A stretch of DNA of 5,559 nucleotides, taken from the NCBI GenBank assembly GCA_903835275.1, contig CAILMK010000705.1, positions 1-5,559 on the forward strand, written 5' to 3'. The position numbers and the translations under genes are program-made. Positions 1-5,559 of the stretch are shown here, piece by piece. The stretch's first letter is position 1. Each line of letters opens with the position of its first letter. The stretch is from an uncultured bacterium (GTDB taxonomy: Bacteria > Bacteroidota > Bacteroidia > CAILMK01). The notes under the pieces are model-generated. The model did no database searches, was not told the origin of the DNA, and saw only the letters and a list, made by a program, of their open reading frames with translations.

Positions 1-2
1 AG

Positions 3-59
3 AAATACTATTTTTCTCCAAATCCCATATTAGGATTTAGAATTGGTTATTCCTTTTAA
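3..59 (+). CDS. 3' end of an upstream gene, probable outer-membrane beta-barrel C-terminus (partial)
   Basis: The frame starting at base 3 is open from the window edge and reads KYYFSPNPILGFRIGYSF, then TAA at 57-59. Alternating hydrophobic and polar residues and a final phenylalanine (GFRIGYSF) are typical of the last strand of outer-membrane beta-barrels, where the terminal aromatic helps BAM recognition. The other two forward frames close at 31-33 and 38-40. The stop lies 16 bp before the next start codon, and I see no Bacteroidota promoter in between, so the two genes may form an operon. Only 18 codons are visible, so the family cannot be named, and an open frame this short could be chance. 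Confidence 0.45.
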   Translation, partial: KYYFSPNPILGFRIGYSF

Positions 60-72
60 GTAAATATTTACT
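59..72. repeat. 14-bp perfect palindrome just before a start codon
   Basis: AGTAAATATTTACT is identical to its own reverse complement and ends 3 bp before the ATG at 76. It overlaps the last base of the preceding stop codon. It could be an operator or a small AT-rich hairpin over the translation start, but it is built only from simple AT-rich sequence and may be chance. Confidence 0.3.
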
Positions 73-75
73 CTT

Positions 76-651
76 ATGAAATCATTAATCCTCATTTTGT
101 TTTTGTCAATTTCATTGAACTCATTTGCCCAAGATACCACAACAACAAAAGAAAAAACATATACGGCATGGGGAGAAGCAGGTGTAGGTGGAAGTTTTGG
201 AGGTCCAATGTCCGATGAGTTGACATATTATGACCTGGAATTAATAATTAAAATAAAGCACTCAATAATTACCGTCAATTCTATGAATGGTGGCGTCGGT
301 AGTAGTTCACTTTTTGGTGACGACCCTGTTTCAGAATCTCATACCAGAAGCATTATGTACGGTAGAATTTATAAAGGACGAATTGGCTATTTTTCTGCAT
401 CTTTGGGTCCAGCTTTGGTTTATGGATATTTTGAACGGGAAAATGAGCGAGTGATAACTGCTTCAAGTTTTGTATGGACTAATGGATACTATCCTAAACA
501 CAACTATAATACTTTTGGCATGGCAATTCAACAACAAGCTCACTTCACTGGAAAATATAGTGGTATTGGATTGACTTATAATGAATATCTAAGTCCAAAA
601 ACATCCTATTTTATGATAATCCTGTCCTTAGATGTCGGATTATTTAGATAA
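76..651 (+). CDS. Hypothetical exported protein, possible small outer-membrane beta-barrel
   Basis: I do not recognise this family. The 191-residue product begins with a clear Sec signal peptide: K2, a hydrophobic core at about residues 4-13, and a likely cleavage around SFAQ-D (residues 16-20). There is no lipobox cysteine. A short Thr/Lys-rich linker (about 21-28) leads into a glycine- and aromatic-rich body (GEAGVGGSFGG; later GRIYKGRIGYFSASLGPALVYGYF) with alternating hydrophobic residues, and the C-terminus ends in LSLDVGLFR. This pattern suggests beta-strands and perhaps a small barrel, but that is inference from composition. The ATG at 76 is chosen because the signal peptide starts immediately there. 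The gene follows the partial frame at 3-59 by 16 bp and may be co-transcribed with it. It converges on the acidic-protein gene with only 15 bp between stops and no visible terminator. Confidence 0.75.
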   Translation: MKSLILILFLSISLNSFAQDTTTTKEKTYTAWGEAGVGGSFGGPMSDELTYYDLELIIKIKHSIITVNSMNGGVGSSSLFGDDPVSESHTRSIMYGRIYKGRIGYFSASLGPALVYGYFERENERVITASSFVWTNGYYPKHNYNTFGMAIQQQAHFTGKYSGIGLTYNEYLSPKTSYFMIILSLDVGLFR

Positions 652-666
652 GTACGTATATCTCAA

Positions 667-1119
667 TTATGACAAGGGCGGTATCACCTCAACCTCATCT
701 ACAAGGAAAGCATAAGCTACATATTCACCATCCTCTTCGTCCTCACTTTCTTCATCATCGTCCTCATCTTCGTCGGTGAGCTCATAGAGGGTGGTATGCA
801 TTACAACACTATTCACTTCAAGGGTAGTATGATAAACGTCTTCAATGCGAATTGTTATAGGTGCCTCTGCAGCTTCATCATTCAATTTATCTGCAATGGC
901 AGTAGCTATAGGGCTGGAGGTGGTACGGATGCTGCGAAGTATGGTATTTAACTGCGCGAATGTCAATCCGAACGTAGCAAAATATTCCACACCATAATAC
1001 GGCACCCTGCAATAGAGGGTAATATCATCGGTATCATCAAAAAGGATTTCATCGATGGCAAAAATATCGAAACTAAAGCTTCGTTCCCTGCCAAATTTGG
1101 CGCCAATATCTTCCAGCAT
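667..1119 (-). CDS. Hypothetical protein with highly acidic C-terminal tract
   Basis: The 150-residue product starts MLEDIGAKFGRERSFSFDIF; I do not recognise its family. It has no signal peptide or membrane segment and is probably cytoplasmic. Residues 1-112 look like a mixed alpha/beta fold with several beta-like stretches (DITLYCRVPYYGVEYFATFG; ITIRIEDVYHTTLEV). Residues 116-132 are acidic at 15 of 17 positions (DEDEDDDEESEDEEDGE), followed by a hydrophobic end (YVAYAFLVDEVEVIPPLS). The frame also allows an ATG at 1182, but that would overlap the response-regulator gene by 8 bp, add an unusual Cys-rich leader (residues CFKIHSFCYLC), and lie upstream of a good promoter at 1136-1169. I therefore choose the ATG at 1119. 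The gene lies 55 bp downstream of the regulator on the same strand and may be read from both its own promoter and the upstream operon. Confidence 0.72.
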   Translation of the reverse strand: MLEDIGAKFGRERSFSFDIFAIDEILFDDTDDITLYCRVPYYGVEYFATFGLTFAQLNTILRSIRTTSSPIATAIADKLNDEAAEAPITIRIEDVYHTTLEVNSVVMHTTLYELTDEDEDDDEESEDEEDGEYVAYAFLVDEVEVIPPLS

Positions 1120-1135
1120 TTCTATAATTAAAATG

Positions 1136-1169
1136 CAAAGGTAGCAAAACGAATGAATCTTGAAACAAA
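1136..1169 (-). promoter_or_regulatory. Predicted Bacteroidota sigma promoter for the acidic-protein gene
   Basis: On the minus strand, TACCTTTG (1143-1136) matches the TAnnTTTG -7 element of the primary sigma factor of Bacteroidota. A TTTG at 1169-1166 lies 22 nt upstream as the -33 element, slightly longer than the usual 19-21. The -7 element ends 16 nt before the ATG at 1119, so transcription would begin just ahead of that codon and downstream of the alternative ATG at 1182. The -33 element lies 6 bp past the response-regulator stop codon. Confidence 0.55.
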
Positions 1170-1174
1170 TTATC

Positions 1175-1870
1175 TTATTCATTCACCATCAGGCGAAACC
1201 CTGTTCCGTGAAGGTTTCGGATCTCGATATTCGGGTCCATTTTAAGGATCTTTCGCAATTTTGTGAGGTAAACATCCATGCTGTTGGACGTGAAATAATC
1301 ATCCCGCCCCCATATTTTCTGAAGAATAAGTTTGCGACTTAAGAGTTCATCCTTGTGCTCACAAAATATTGCAAGCAGTTCCGCCTCCTTCTGGCTGAGT
1401 TTTACTTTTGAAGAAGGACAGGAAAGAGTCCTGCCGGTATAATCAAACTCAAGGCTTGCGAGCGAGTATTGCTTTTGTTCAAGTGCAGGGAACGTTGAGT
1501 TTGAACGTTTCAATATTGCTAAAATTCGAAGATATAATTCCTGGGCATCAAATGGCTTGGTAATGTAATCATCGGCTCCGGCGCTGAAGCCGTCATAAAC
1601 ATTCTCCCTTGAGTTTTTAGCAGTAAGAAAAATGATTGGTATCTGCTTGTCCGTTTTGCGAATTTCCATGGCAAGAGTCAGTCCATCTTTTTTGGGAAGC
1701 ATTACATCAAGAATACACAAGTCGAACTTGTGGCGTCCAAAAAATTTAAATCCTTCTTCTCCGTTTTCGGAAAGCAAAATATCAATTCCCTTGGGAGCGA
1801 AATTTTCCTTTAACAAGTATCCGAGGTTCGGATCATCTTCCACCATCAATATTTTTATCGATTCATTCAT
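1175..1870 (-). CDS. OmpR/PhoB-family response regulator (RprY-like)
   Basis: This 231-residue DNA-binding response regulator has an N-terminal receiver domain (about 4-120) with every expected residue: acidic pair D12/D13 in MVEDD, phospho-acceptor D55 in LCILDVMLPKKDG, T83 in IIFLTAK, and K105 in GADDYITKPF. The C-terminal winged helix (about 133-230) includes LSQKEAELLAIFCEH, SMDVYLTKLRKIL and the wing end LHGTGFRL. It should bind direct repeats as a dimer after phosphorylation by the kinase encoded just upstream. The frame extends to an ATG at 1918, but that adds a 16-residue leader inside the kinase gene. The ATG at 1870 begins one base after the kinase stop (TGATATG) and places the first beta-strand (IKILMVEDD) at the usual distance, so I use it. 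The match to RprY is by overall motif pattern only; no database comparison was run. The phased TTAAG repeats upstream of the kinase gene are its likely target. Confidence 0.95.
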   Translation of the reverse strand: MNESIKILMVEDDPNLGYLLKENFAPKGIDILLSENGEEGFKFFGRHKFDLCILDVMLPKKDGLTLAMEIRKTDKQIPIIFLTAKNSRENVYDGFSAGADDYITKPFDAQELYLRILAILKRSNSTFPALEQKQYSLASLEFDYTGRTLSCPSSKVKLSQKEAELLAIFCEHKDELLSRKLILQKIWGRDDYFTSNSMDVYLTKLRKILKMDPNIEIRNLHGTGFRLMVNE

Positions 1871-1871
1871 A

Positions 1872-3401
1872 TCAGTTTTTCCATTCAATTTCAAAACAAC
1901 TTCCTTTTCCGGGTTCACTTTTCACTCTCATTTCAGCCTTGTGTGCATCAACGATAATCTTCACATAACTCAAGCCCAACCCGAATCCTTTTACGTCATG
2001 TACATTCCCCTGGGAAGCACGATAAAATTTATCGAATATGCGCTTCTGTGTGAATTCATTCATACCGATTCCATGGTCTTCTATGCTTGTCAAAATGCCC
2101 GCAGGTGTATTTGTACTGCTAATTGTAATCGTTGTTGCCCCGGGTGAATATTTAATCGCGTTATCTATCAGGTTAAAAAATACATTCGTTACATGAACCT
2201 CATCAGCCATAACAAGGGAAGGTTTTGCATGCAAATTTGTTACAATTGTCTTTCCTGCCAGATGATTTTGAATCCTGAATGTGGAGGCAACTCTCTCAAT
2301 AAGATCATTGATATCCAGCATTTCCTTTTTCAGTTCAAATTCCATTTTATCAGAAGATGCAATGTGCAGTACCCTTTCCACATTGGAACGCAAACGTTCA
2401 TTTTCCTCAGAGATAATATCAAGGTAGCGGTGCAACTTATTATCATCCTGTTCCCCATGCTCATCAATATTTTGAAGCGCAAGGGAAATATTTGTCAATG
2501 GTGTTTTAAATTCATGTGTCATATTATCAATGAAATCATTTTTCATTTCCGATAATTTTTTCTGCCTGTTGATCACATTTATAAAATACCTGAATGAAAA
2601 TGCAAGCAATAAAATTATCAGGAGAGAGCTAAACAAAACGATCCATAGGGTTCCTGTAAGCTTAATCGAATCTCCGGGAATATAAAGTACCAACATGTAT
2701 GGATCATTAAAGTATTTTGTATTCAGAAAATTTGTTTGCAGGGGGCTTTCCAAAAGCCATTCAGGCTTTGTGCCCGGGGAAGAATATTGGATTTTTTTAT
2801 CCTTGTCAATAACGCCATAATAAAATTTTCCTGACAGGCCACTTGACCTGATAGCTTCATATAATAATGAGTCAAGGAGTTTGGTGTTGAGGAACTCCTT
2901 AACAGGGCGTTTCATGGATAATTCATCCCTAAAATTCCGGGCTGTCAATTTTTCAAGCGGTTCCCTTTTTCCCATATACTTATGCGAGCCAACATCCCTG
3001 GAGTAATCAAACTTGAAAACTATATCCGCATCTACATCATGGGTAAACTTTATATTTGAAAAATCATACAACTCCTTTCCATCATCATCCAGGTAATACA
3101 GCTTGACAGAATCCGTGTTTTCAAAAGTAGCAGGCAAAAAATTACCTTTCTTGTCTACTTTATTTTTCAGGATATAAAATCCCTGTCCGGGAAGAACATG
3201 AAGCCTTGCAAAAGCCTCAAAACAAAACAGGTTATCCTCTGCCACCTTCGCTACATGTCCTAGGCGTTCCAACAGATTACGATCCAATTCCTTTCTTCTC
3301 AGCGATAGCGCATTACTGACAAGATATAATTGCATACCTATAAGGCCTGCCAGAGTTATGGCAACAATTGCTATGACAAGGCGAATTTTTTTATCCTTCA
3401 T
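1872..3401 (-). CDS. Two-TM sensor histidine kinase (RprX-like)
   Basis: This 509-residue inner-membrane sensor kinase is the probable partner of the response regulator that follows after 1 bp. TM1 spans about residues 7-29 and TM2 about 249-270, enclosing an extracytoplasmic sensor region of about 220 residues that I do not recognise. The DHp helix follows TM2 after only about 20 residues, so there is no room for a HAMP domain. The H-box is FIDNMTHEFKTPLTN with phospho-acceptor H296. The catalytic ATPase domain has the N-box FFNLIDNAIKYSPG (N410, N414), G1 box EDHGIGM (D442), F-box IFDKFYRAS and G2 box GFGLGLSYVK (472-481). All catalytic residues are present, so it should be active. Layout, size and lack of HAMP fit the RprX type of Bacteroidota. 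The ATG at 3401 lies directly before TM1 and 7 bases after a strong promoter -7 element. Confidence 0.95.
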   Translation of the reverse strand: MKDKKIRLVIAIVAITLAGLIGMQLYLVSNALSLRRKELDRNLLERLGHVAKVAEDNLFCFEAFARLHVLPGQGFYILKNKVDKKGNFLPATFENTDSVKLYYLDDDGKELYDFSNIKFTHDVDADIVFKFDYSRDVGSHKYMGKREPLEKLTARNFRDELSMKRPVKEFLNTKLLDSLLYEAIRSSGLSGKFYYGVIDKDKKIQYSSPGTKPEWLLESPLQTNFLNTKYFNDPYMLVLYIPGDSIKLTGTLWIVLFSSLLIILLLAFSFRYFINVINRQKKLSEMKNDFIDNMTHEFKTPLTNISLALQNIDEHGEQDDNKLHRYLDIISEENERLRSNVERVLHIASSDKMEFELKKEMLDINDLIERVASTFRIQNHLAGKTIVTNLHAKPSLVMADEVHVTNVFFNLIDNAIKYSPGATTITISSTNTPAGILTSIEDHGIGMNEFTQKRIFDKFYRASQGNVHDVKGFGLGLSYVKIIVDAHKAEMRVKSEPGKGSCFEIEWKN

Positions 3402-3408
3402 TGTTACT

Positions 3409-3440
3409 CAAAATTACACTATATGCAAGTTTATTTCAAA
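3409..3440 (-). promoter_or_regulatory. Predicted promoter of the sensor kinase-regulator operon
   Basis: On the minus strand, TTTG (3440-3437), a 20-nt spacer and TAATTTTG (3416-3409) form a near-ideal Bacteroidota promoter (TTTG, about 19-21 nt, TAnnTTTG). Only 7 bases separate the -7 element from the kinase ATG at 3401, so the mRNA should be leaderless or nearly so. The first TTAAG repeat lies 2 bp upstream of the -33 element. Confidence 0.7.
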
Positions 3441-3442
3441 GA

Positions 3443-3479
3443 TTAAGAATATTTTAAGTTTTTTTAAGGGAACATTAAG
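3443..3479. promoter_or_regulatory. Four helically phased TTAAG repeats, predicted OmpR/PhoB-type operator
   Basis: TTAAG occurs at 3443-3447, 3454-3458, 3464-3468 and 3475-3479, so the starts are spaced 11, 10 and 11 bp. One-turn spacing of direct half-sites is characteristic of OmpR/PhoB-family regulators, which bind as head-to-tail dimers; four half-sites would accept two dimers. The block lies exactly between the kinase promoter (-33 at 3440-3437) and the expected -33 of the kelch promoter (about 3480). Each is where a class II activator or autoregulator would bind. That the regulator encoded in this window binds here is inference. Chance is possible in AT-rich DNA, but the phasing argues against it. 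Confidence 0.55.
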
Positions 3480-3502
3480 AGTATGAATACCCATTCCAAA
3501 TA

Positions 3503-3510
3503 TAACTTTG
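3503..3510 (+). promoter_or_regulatory. Predicted -7 element of the kelch-protein gene promoter
   Basis: TAACTTTG fits the TAnnTTTG consensus and ends 27 bp before the ATG at 3538. The expected -33 position (about 3479-3483, GAGTA) has no TTTG. A good -7 with a missing -33 suggests dependence on an activator, for which the TTAAG repeats ending at 3479 are well placed. Confidence 0.5.
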
Positions 3511-3537
3511 ATTTCAAATTTAAAATATTGCTGATTT

Positions 3538-4725
3538 ATGAAAAATTTACTTTTTAGTTGTCTTATTTTCTTTTCGCTGCCCTTGTACGCCCAAAGATGG
3601 GAGTCAAAATCCGATATTCCAAGTGGAAGGGATGCGGCAATAAGCTTTACCCTTAACGGGAAAGTATATTTTGGTGGCGGTGGTGCCCAAAGTGACCTAT
3701 GGGTTTACAATCCGGATTCCAATTTATGGACTCAAAAAAACGATCTGCCCAATAGTTCTTCAGGGCGCGGTTTTGCAATTGCATTCACCATTGGGAACCA
3801 TGCCTATATAGGAACAGGTTCCAACGATGGCTTCACAAAGCTTTACAGCGACCTGTGGATGTATAATTCCGATTCAGATACGTGGATGCAAAAAGCAGAT
3901 TATCCCGCCGGTGGACGTGATGCGATGGCCTGTTTTGTATTGAATGGAAAGGCATACGTGGGCGGAGGAACTGACAATAACCTTGTTTACGGGGAATTTT
4001 ATGAATATGATCCAGCAAAGGATAAATGGACCGGCAAAATAGGGATGCCGCAAGGAAGTACTGCCTTTGCAATGGGATTCTCTGTAGGAGGCCATGGATA
4101 TATGTGCGGAGGTGCCGGAAGCACTGAATATAAAACACTGTATGAATATGACACGGTCAATAATTCCTGGTCTAAAAAAGCGGACTTCCCGGGCGGCGGA
4201 CGGCAGGCAGGTATTGGTTTCACAATAGGAAACAAGGCGTATGTAGGCCTGGGAATGTCAGGGTATGCCAATGTTTATAACGACTTGTATAGTTACGATC
4301 CAAGTGCGGACGCGTGGACCAAAAGCACAAGTTTAAAAGGTACAGGCAGGGCATGGTCCACTGCAACGATCTTGAACGACAAAGCCTACGTAGGTGGAGG
4401 ATGGGATCTTGCATCTACGTCATTCATGAGCGACTGGTTAGCCTTCGTATCGGATTCCACGGCAACAGGCATAAAGGAAGCTTCACTGAAACAGGAAAAT
4501 ATTTCACTATACCCAAATCCGTCTACAGACGAACTGAATATTGTATTGCCACAGGATTTTAAAGGAACAATAAATATTACTGACATAAGTAGCAAAAGCC
4601 TCTATTCCCAATTAACAGAACAGAAAAATATAAAGCTTGATGTTTCCAGCTACCCTAAAGGTATATTCATTGTAAATTTCATAAGCAACAATGGATATGC
4701 TCATACAAAATTTACAAGACAATAA
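3538..4725 (+). CDS. Secreted six-bladed kelch-repeat protein with T9SS type A sorting domain
   Basis: The 395-residue product starts with a Sec signal peptide (hydrophobic core about 4-17, likely cleavage after YAQ, residues 17-19). Six kelch motifs follow at about 30-71, 77-123, 127-171, 174-218, 221-267 and 270-303. Each has the pattern GR or equivalent, a hydrophobic strand ending (N/G)G-K-aY-GGG, then D-L-W-Y-P-W. The repeat set predicts a complete six-bladed beta-propeller; the N-terminal WESKSDIP (21-28) probably supplies the outer strand that closes the last blade. In repeats 2 and 5 the diglycine is degraded to GTG and GLG. Residues 321-395 form a T9SS type A (TIGR04183-like) sorting domain, with YPNP at 325-328 and the late SSYPKGIFIVNF motif, so the protein should cross the outer membrane and be released or anchored on the surface. 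Kelch propellers can bind proteins or glycans or act as enzymes; I see no residues that fix a substrate. It is divergent from the sensor kinase operon and shares its regulatory region. Confidence 0.93.
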   Translation: MKNLLFSCLIFFSLPLYAQRWESKSDIPSGRDAAISFTLNGKVYFGGGGAQSDLWVYNPDSNLWTQKNDLPNSSSGRGFAIAFTIGNHAYIGTGSNDGFTKLYSDLWMYNSDSDTWMQKADYPAGGRDAMACFVLNGKAYVGGGTDNNLVYGEFYEYDPAKDKWTGKIGMPQGSTAFAMGFSVGGHGYMCGGAGSTEYKTLYEYDTVNNSWSKKADFPGGGRQAGIGFTIGNKAYVGLGMSGYANVYNDLYSYDPSADAWTKSTSLKGTGRAWSTATILNDKAYVGGGWDLASTSFMSDWLAFVSDSTATGIKEASLKQENISLYPNPSTDELNIVLPQDFKGTINITDISSKSLYSQLTEQKNIKLDVSSYPKGIFIVNFISNNGYAHTKFTRQ

Positions 4726-4758
4726 TTTATCGCTTTATACAAGTGTGCCCCGGTTTTC

Positions 4759-4787
4759 AAAAGGCATCCGAAAGGGTGCCTTTTTTT
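4759..4787 (+). terminator. Intrinsic terminator of the kelch-protein gene
   Basis: GGCATCC (4763-4769) pairs with GGGTGCC (4774-4780), including one T-G wobble, around a GAAA tetraloop (4770-4773). The stem is followed by seven T (4781-4787), and flanking A residues at 4759-4762 extend the pairing. It lies 34 bp after the kelch stop codon. On the opposite strand the hairpin is followed by TTTT, so it may also weakly stop transcription arriving from the converging gene. Confidence 0.8.
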
Positions 4788-4820
4788 GTTAAAGGATACA
4801 TAACGTAATTTGCGCGAATA

Positions 4821-4848
4821 TGCCAATGAAGGCCATTGGCAATTTTTT
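4821..4848 (+). terminator. Second hairpin with T-tract, possible backup terminator
   Basis: TGCCAATG (4821-4828) pairs perfectly with CATTGGCA (4834-4841) around a 5-base loop (AAGGC). One A and then six T (4843-4848) follow on the + strand. It therefore has intrinsic-terminator form in the same direction as the first hairpin, 34 bp further on, and lies 18 bp beyond the end of the converging minus-strand gene. It could instead act as a 3'-end stabilising hairpin of that gene's mRNA, since its minus-strand side lacks a T-tract. Confidence 0.6.
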
Positions 4849-4866
4849 AATTTGGCGAAGAAGATA

Positions 4867-5559
4867 TCATCGTATCAATGTTACTGTTCCCTCCACTGTC
4901 TTTTCTTTCTCCCCAATAAGCTGGTAATGAAAAATAAAATAATAGGTTCCTGCGGCGCATAAGGTATGTCCGTCATTCATTTTGCTTCCATCCCATGTAT
5001 AGCTTTTATCATCACTGGAAAACACCTTTTGTCCCCATCGGTTAAATATTTCAAGACCATATAACTGGTTGCCTCTTGCAACGATGTAATAACGGTCATT
5101 TTTCCCATCGTTATTTCCGGGTGTAAATACATTCGGGATAAAAATATATTTATCGAGGTTGAGTGTATGACATACGCTGTCCTCGCATCCTGTATTATTC
5201 CTTGCAATGAGGCAAACATTGATGATTCCTGTCCTGTTAAAGGAATGGCTTATATCGGAATTATCCGGTGTTTCGATAATAGTTCCATCATCAAATATCC
5301 AGGTATAATGAGTGGCATTTAGCGATGTGTTTACAAAATAAAATACGGGAGTATCCTGCCGGGAAGAATCCATGTAAAAAGATGCTTTTACATCCACTAC
5401 TTTTATTTTTTTCGTAAGGGAATCCGGGCAAAACGGTCCTGTTCCTTTATACCTTAAAGTATATACCCCCACATGAGTATATAAATGTCCCGTATGTGGT
5501 GCTTTGCTGAAATTTTTAAAAGTGCTGTCGCCAAAATCGAGCGTCCAGTTTTTAAAGGA
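4867..5559 (-). CDS. PKD-domain protein with T9SS type B (gliding-motility type) sorting domain, 5' end outside the window
   Basis: The minus-strand frame is open to the right edge and encodes the last 230 residues of a longer protein. The visible part begins SFKNWTLDFGDSTFKNFSKA. A first PKD-like Ig domain shows WTLDFGDS (5-12) and HLYTHVGVYTLRY (25-37). A second (about 57-131) shows YTWIFDDG (85-92) and SHSFNRTGIINVCLIA. The C-terminal type B sorting domain (about 138-230, TIGR04131-like) shows YIFIPNVFTPGNNDGKND, IFNRWGQKVF, TWDG, AAGTYYF and the final EGTVTLIR. The protein is therefore a T9SS-exported, probably surface-attached, repeat protein, often large in this group and linked to adhesion or gliding. 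A GTG at 5472 is an in-frame valine inside the first PKD domain, not a start. The signal peptide, total length and promoter are out of view. It converges on the kelch gene. Confidence 0.92.
   Translation of the reverse strand, partial: SFKNWTLDFGDSTFKNFSKAPHTGHLYTHVGVYTLRYKGTGPFCPDSLTKKIKVVDVKASFYMDSSRQDTPVFYFVNTSLNATHYTWIFDDGTIIETPDNSDISHSFNRTGIINVCLIARNNTGCEDSVCHTLNLDKYIFIPNVFTPGNNDGKNDRYYIVARGNQLYGLEIFNRWGQKVFSSDDKSYTWDGSKMNDGHTLCAAGTYYFIFHYQLIGEKEKTVEGTVTLIR

Noticed and set aside
1120..1182. Longer start (ATG at 1182) for the acidic-protein gene
   Set aside because: It would overlap the regulator stop, adds an unlikely Cys-rich leader, and lies upstream of the predicted transcript start; the ATG at 1119 fits better.
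1871..1918. Longer start (ATG at 1918) for the response regulator
   Set aside because: It adds 16 residues inside the kinase gene that are not part of a receiver domain; the ATG one base after the kinase stop gives the standard domain start.
1160..2555. Open + strand frames at 1160-1342, 1632-2147 and 2193-2555
   Set aside because: They lie antisense to the regulator and kinase genes, whose motifs are unambiguous, and their translations show no domain-like pattern.
3481..3490. Small inverted repeat GTAT-GA-ATAC beside the TTAAG array
   Set aside because: The 4-bp arms are too short to distinguish from chance.
3833..4595. Open frames opposite or within the kelch gene
   Set aside because: They arise from the repetitive composition of the kelch repeats; the + strand frame has complete repeat, signal and sorting motifs.
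3538..4725. Assigning an enzyme name such as sialate epimerase or galactose oxidase to the kelch protein
   Set aside because: Only the generic propeller fold is visible; no catalytic residue set could be identified, so no specific function is supported.
4977..5219. Second minus-strand frame inside the PKD-protein gene
   Set aside because: It is out of frame with the clear type B sorting domain and shows no recognisable pattern.
5470..5472. GTG as the start of the PKD protein
   Set aside because: The frame stays open for 29 more codons to the window edge and those codons contain the WTLDFGDS motif of a PKD domain, so GTG is an internal valine.
1..5559. CRISPR array, insertion sequence, tRNA or defence system
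   Set aside because: No spaced direct repeats of CRISPR type, transposase motifs, tRNA cloverleaf or defence-gene motifs were seen on either strand.

Overview
The window looks like a chromosomal piece from a member of the Bacteroidota. Three lines of sequence evidence support this. Two neighbouring secreted proteins end in type IX secretion (T9SS) sorting domains, one type A and one type B; several promoters fit the Bacteroidota pattern (TTTG about 19-22 nt upstream of TAnnTTTG); and starts lack clear Shine-Dalgarno sequences. AT-rich intergenic DNA fits as well. The genus cannot be fixed from this sequence.

Layout, left to right. Positions 1-59 hold the last 18 codons of a + strand gene whose end reads like a final outer-membrane beta-strand. 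A small exported protein of unknown function follows 16 bp later (76-651). Facing it is a minus-strand gene for a 150-residue protein with an extremely acidic tail (667-1119). Upstream of that lies a minus-strand two-component operon: an OmpR/PhoB-type response regulator (1175-1870) directly behind a two-TM sensor histidine kinase (1872-3401). The pair resembles the RprX/RprY type of Bacteroidota. A 136-bp divergent promoter region (3402-3537) separates the kinase from a + strand gene for a six-bladed kelch-propeller protein with a T9SS type A sorting tail (3538-4725). After a 141-bp convergent gap with two intrinsic-terminator-like hairpins, the window ends in the 3' part of a minus-strand PKD-repeat protein with a T9SS type B sorting domain (4867-5559, open at the right edge).

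The most interesting signal is in the divergent region. Four direct TTAAG repeats start at 3443, 3454, 3464 and 3475, so they are spaced 11, 10 and 11 bp, one DNA turn apart. They fill the space between the -33 element of the kinase promoter and the expected -33 position of the kelch promoter, which itself lacks a recognisable TTTG. This is the geometry expected for tandem binding of an OmpR/PhoB-family regulator. The likely model, inferred only, is that the regulator encoded here controls its own operon and also drives the kelch-protein gene, linking an envelope sensor to a secreted or surface-attached protein. I see no mobile element, CRISPR array, tRNA, rRNA or recognisable defence system.
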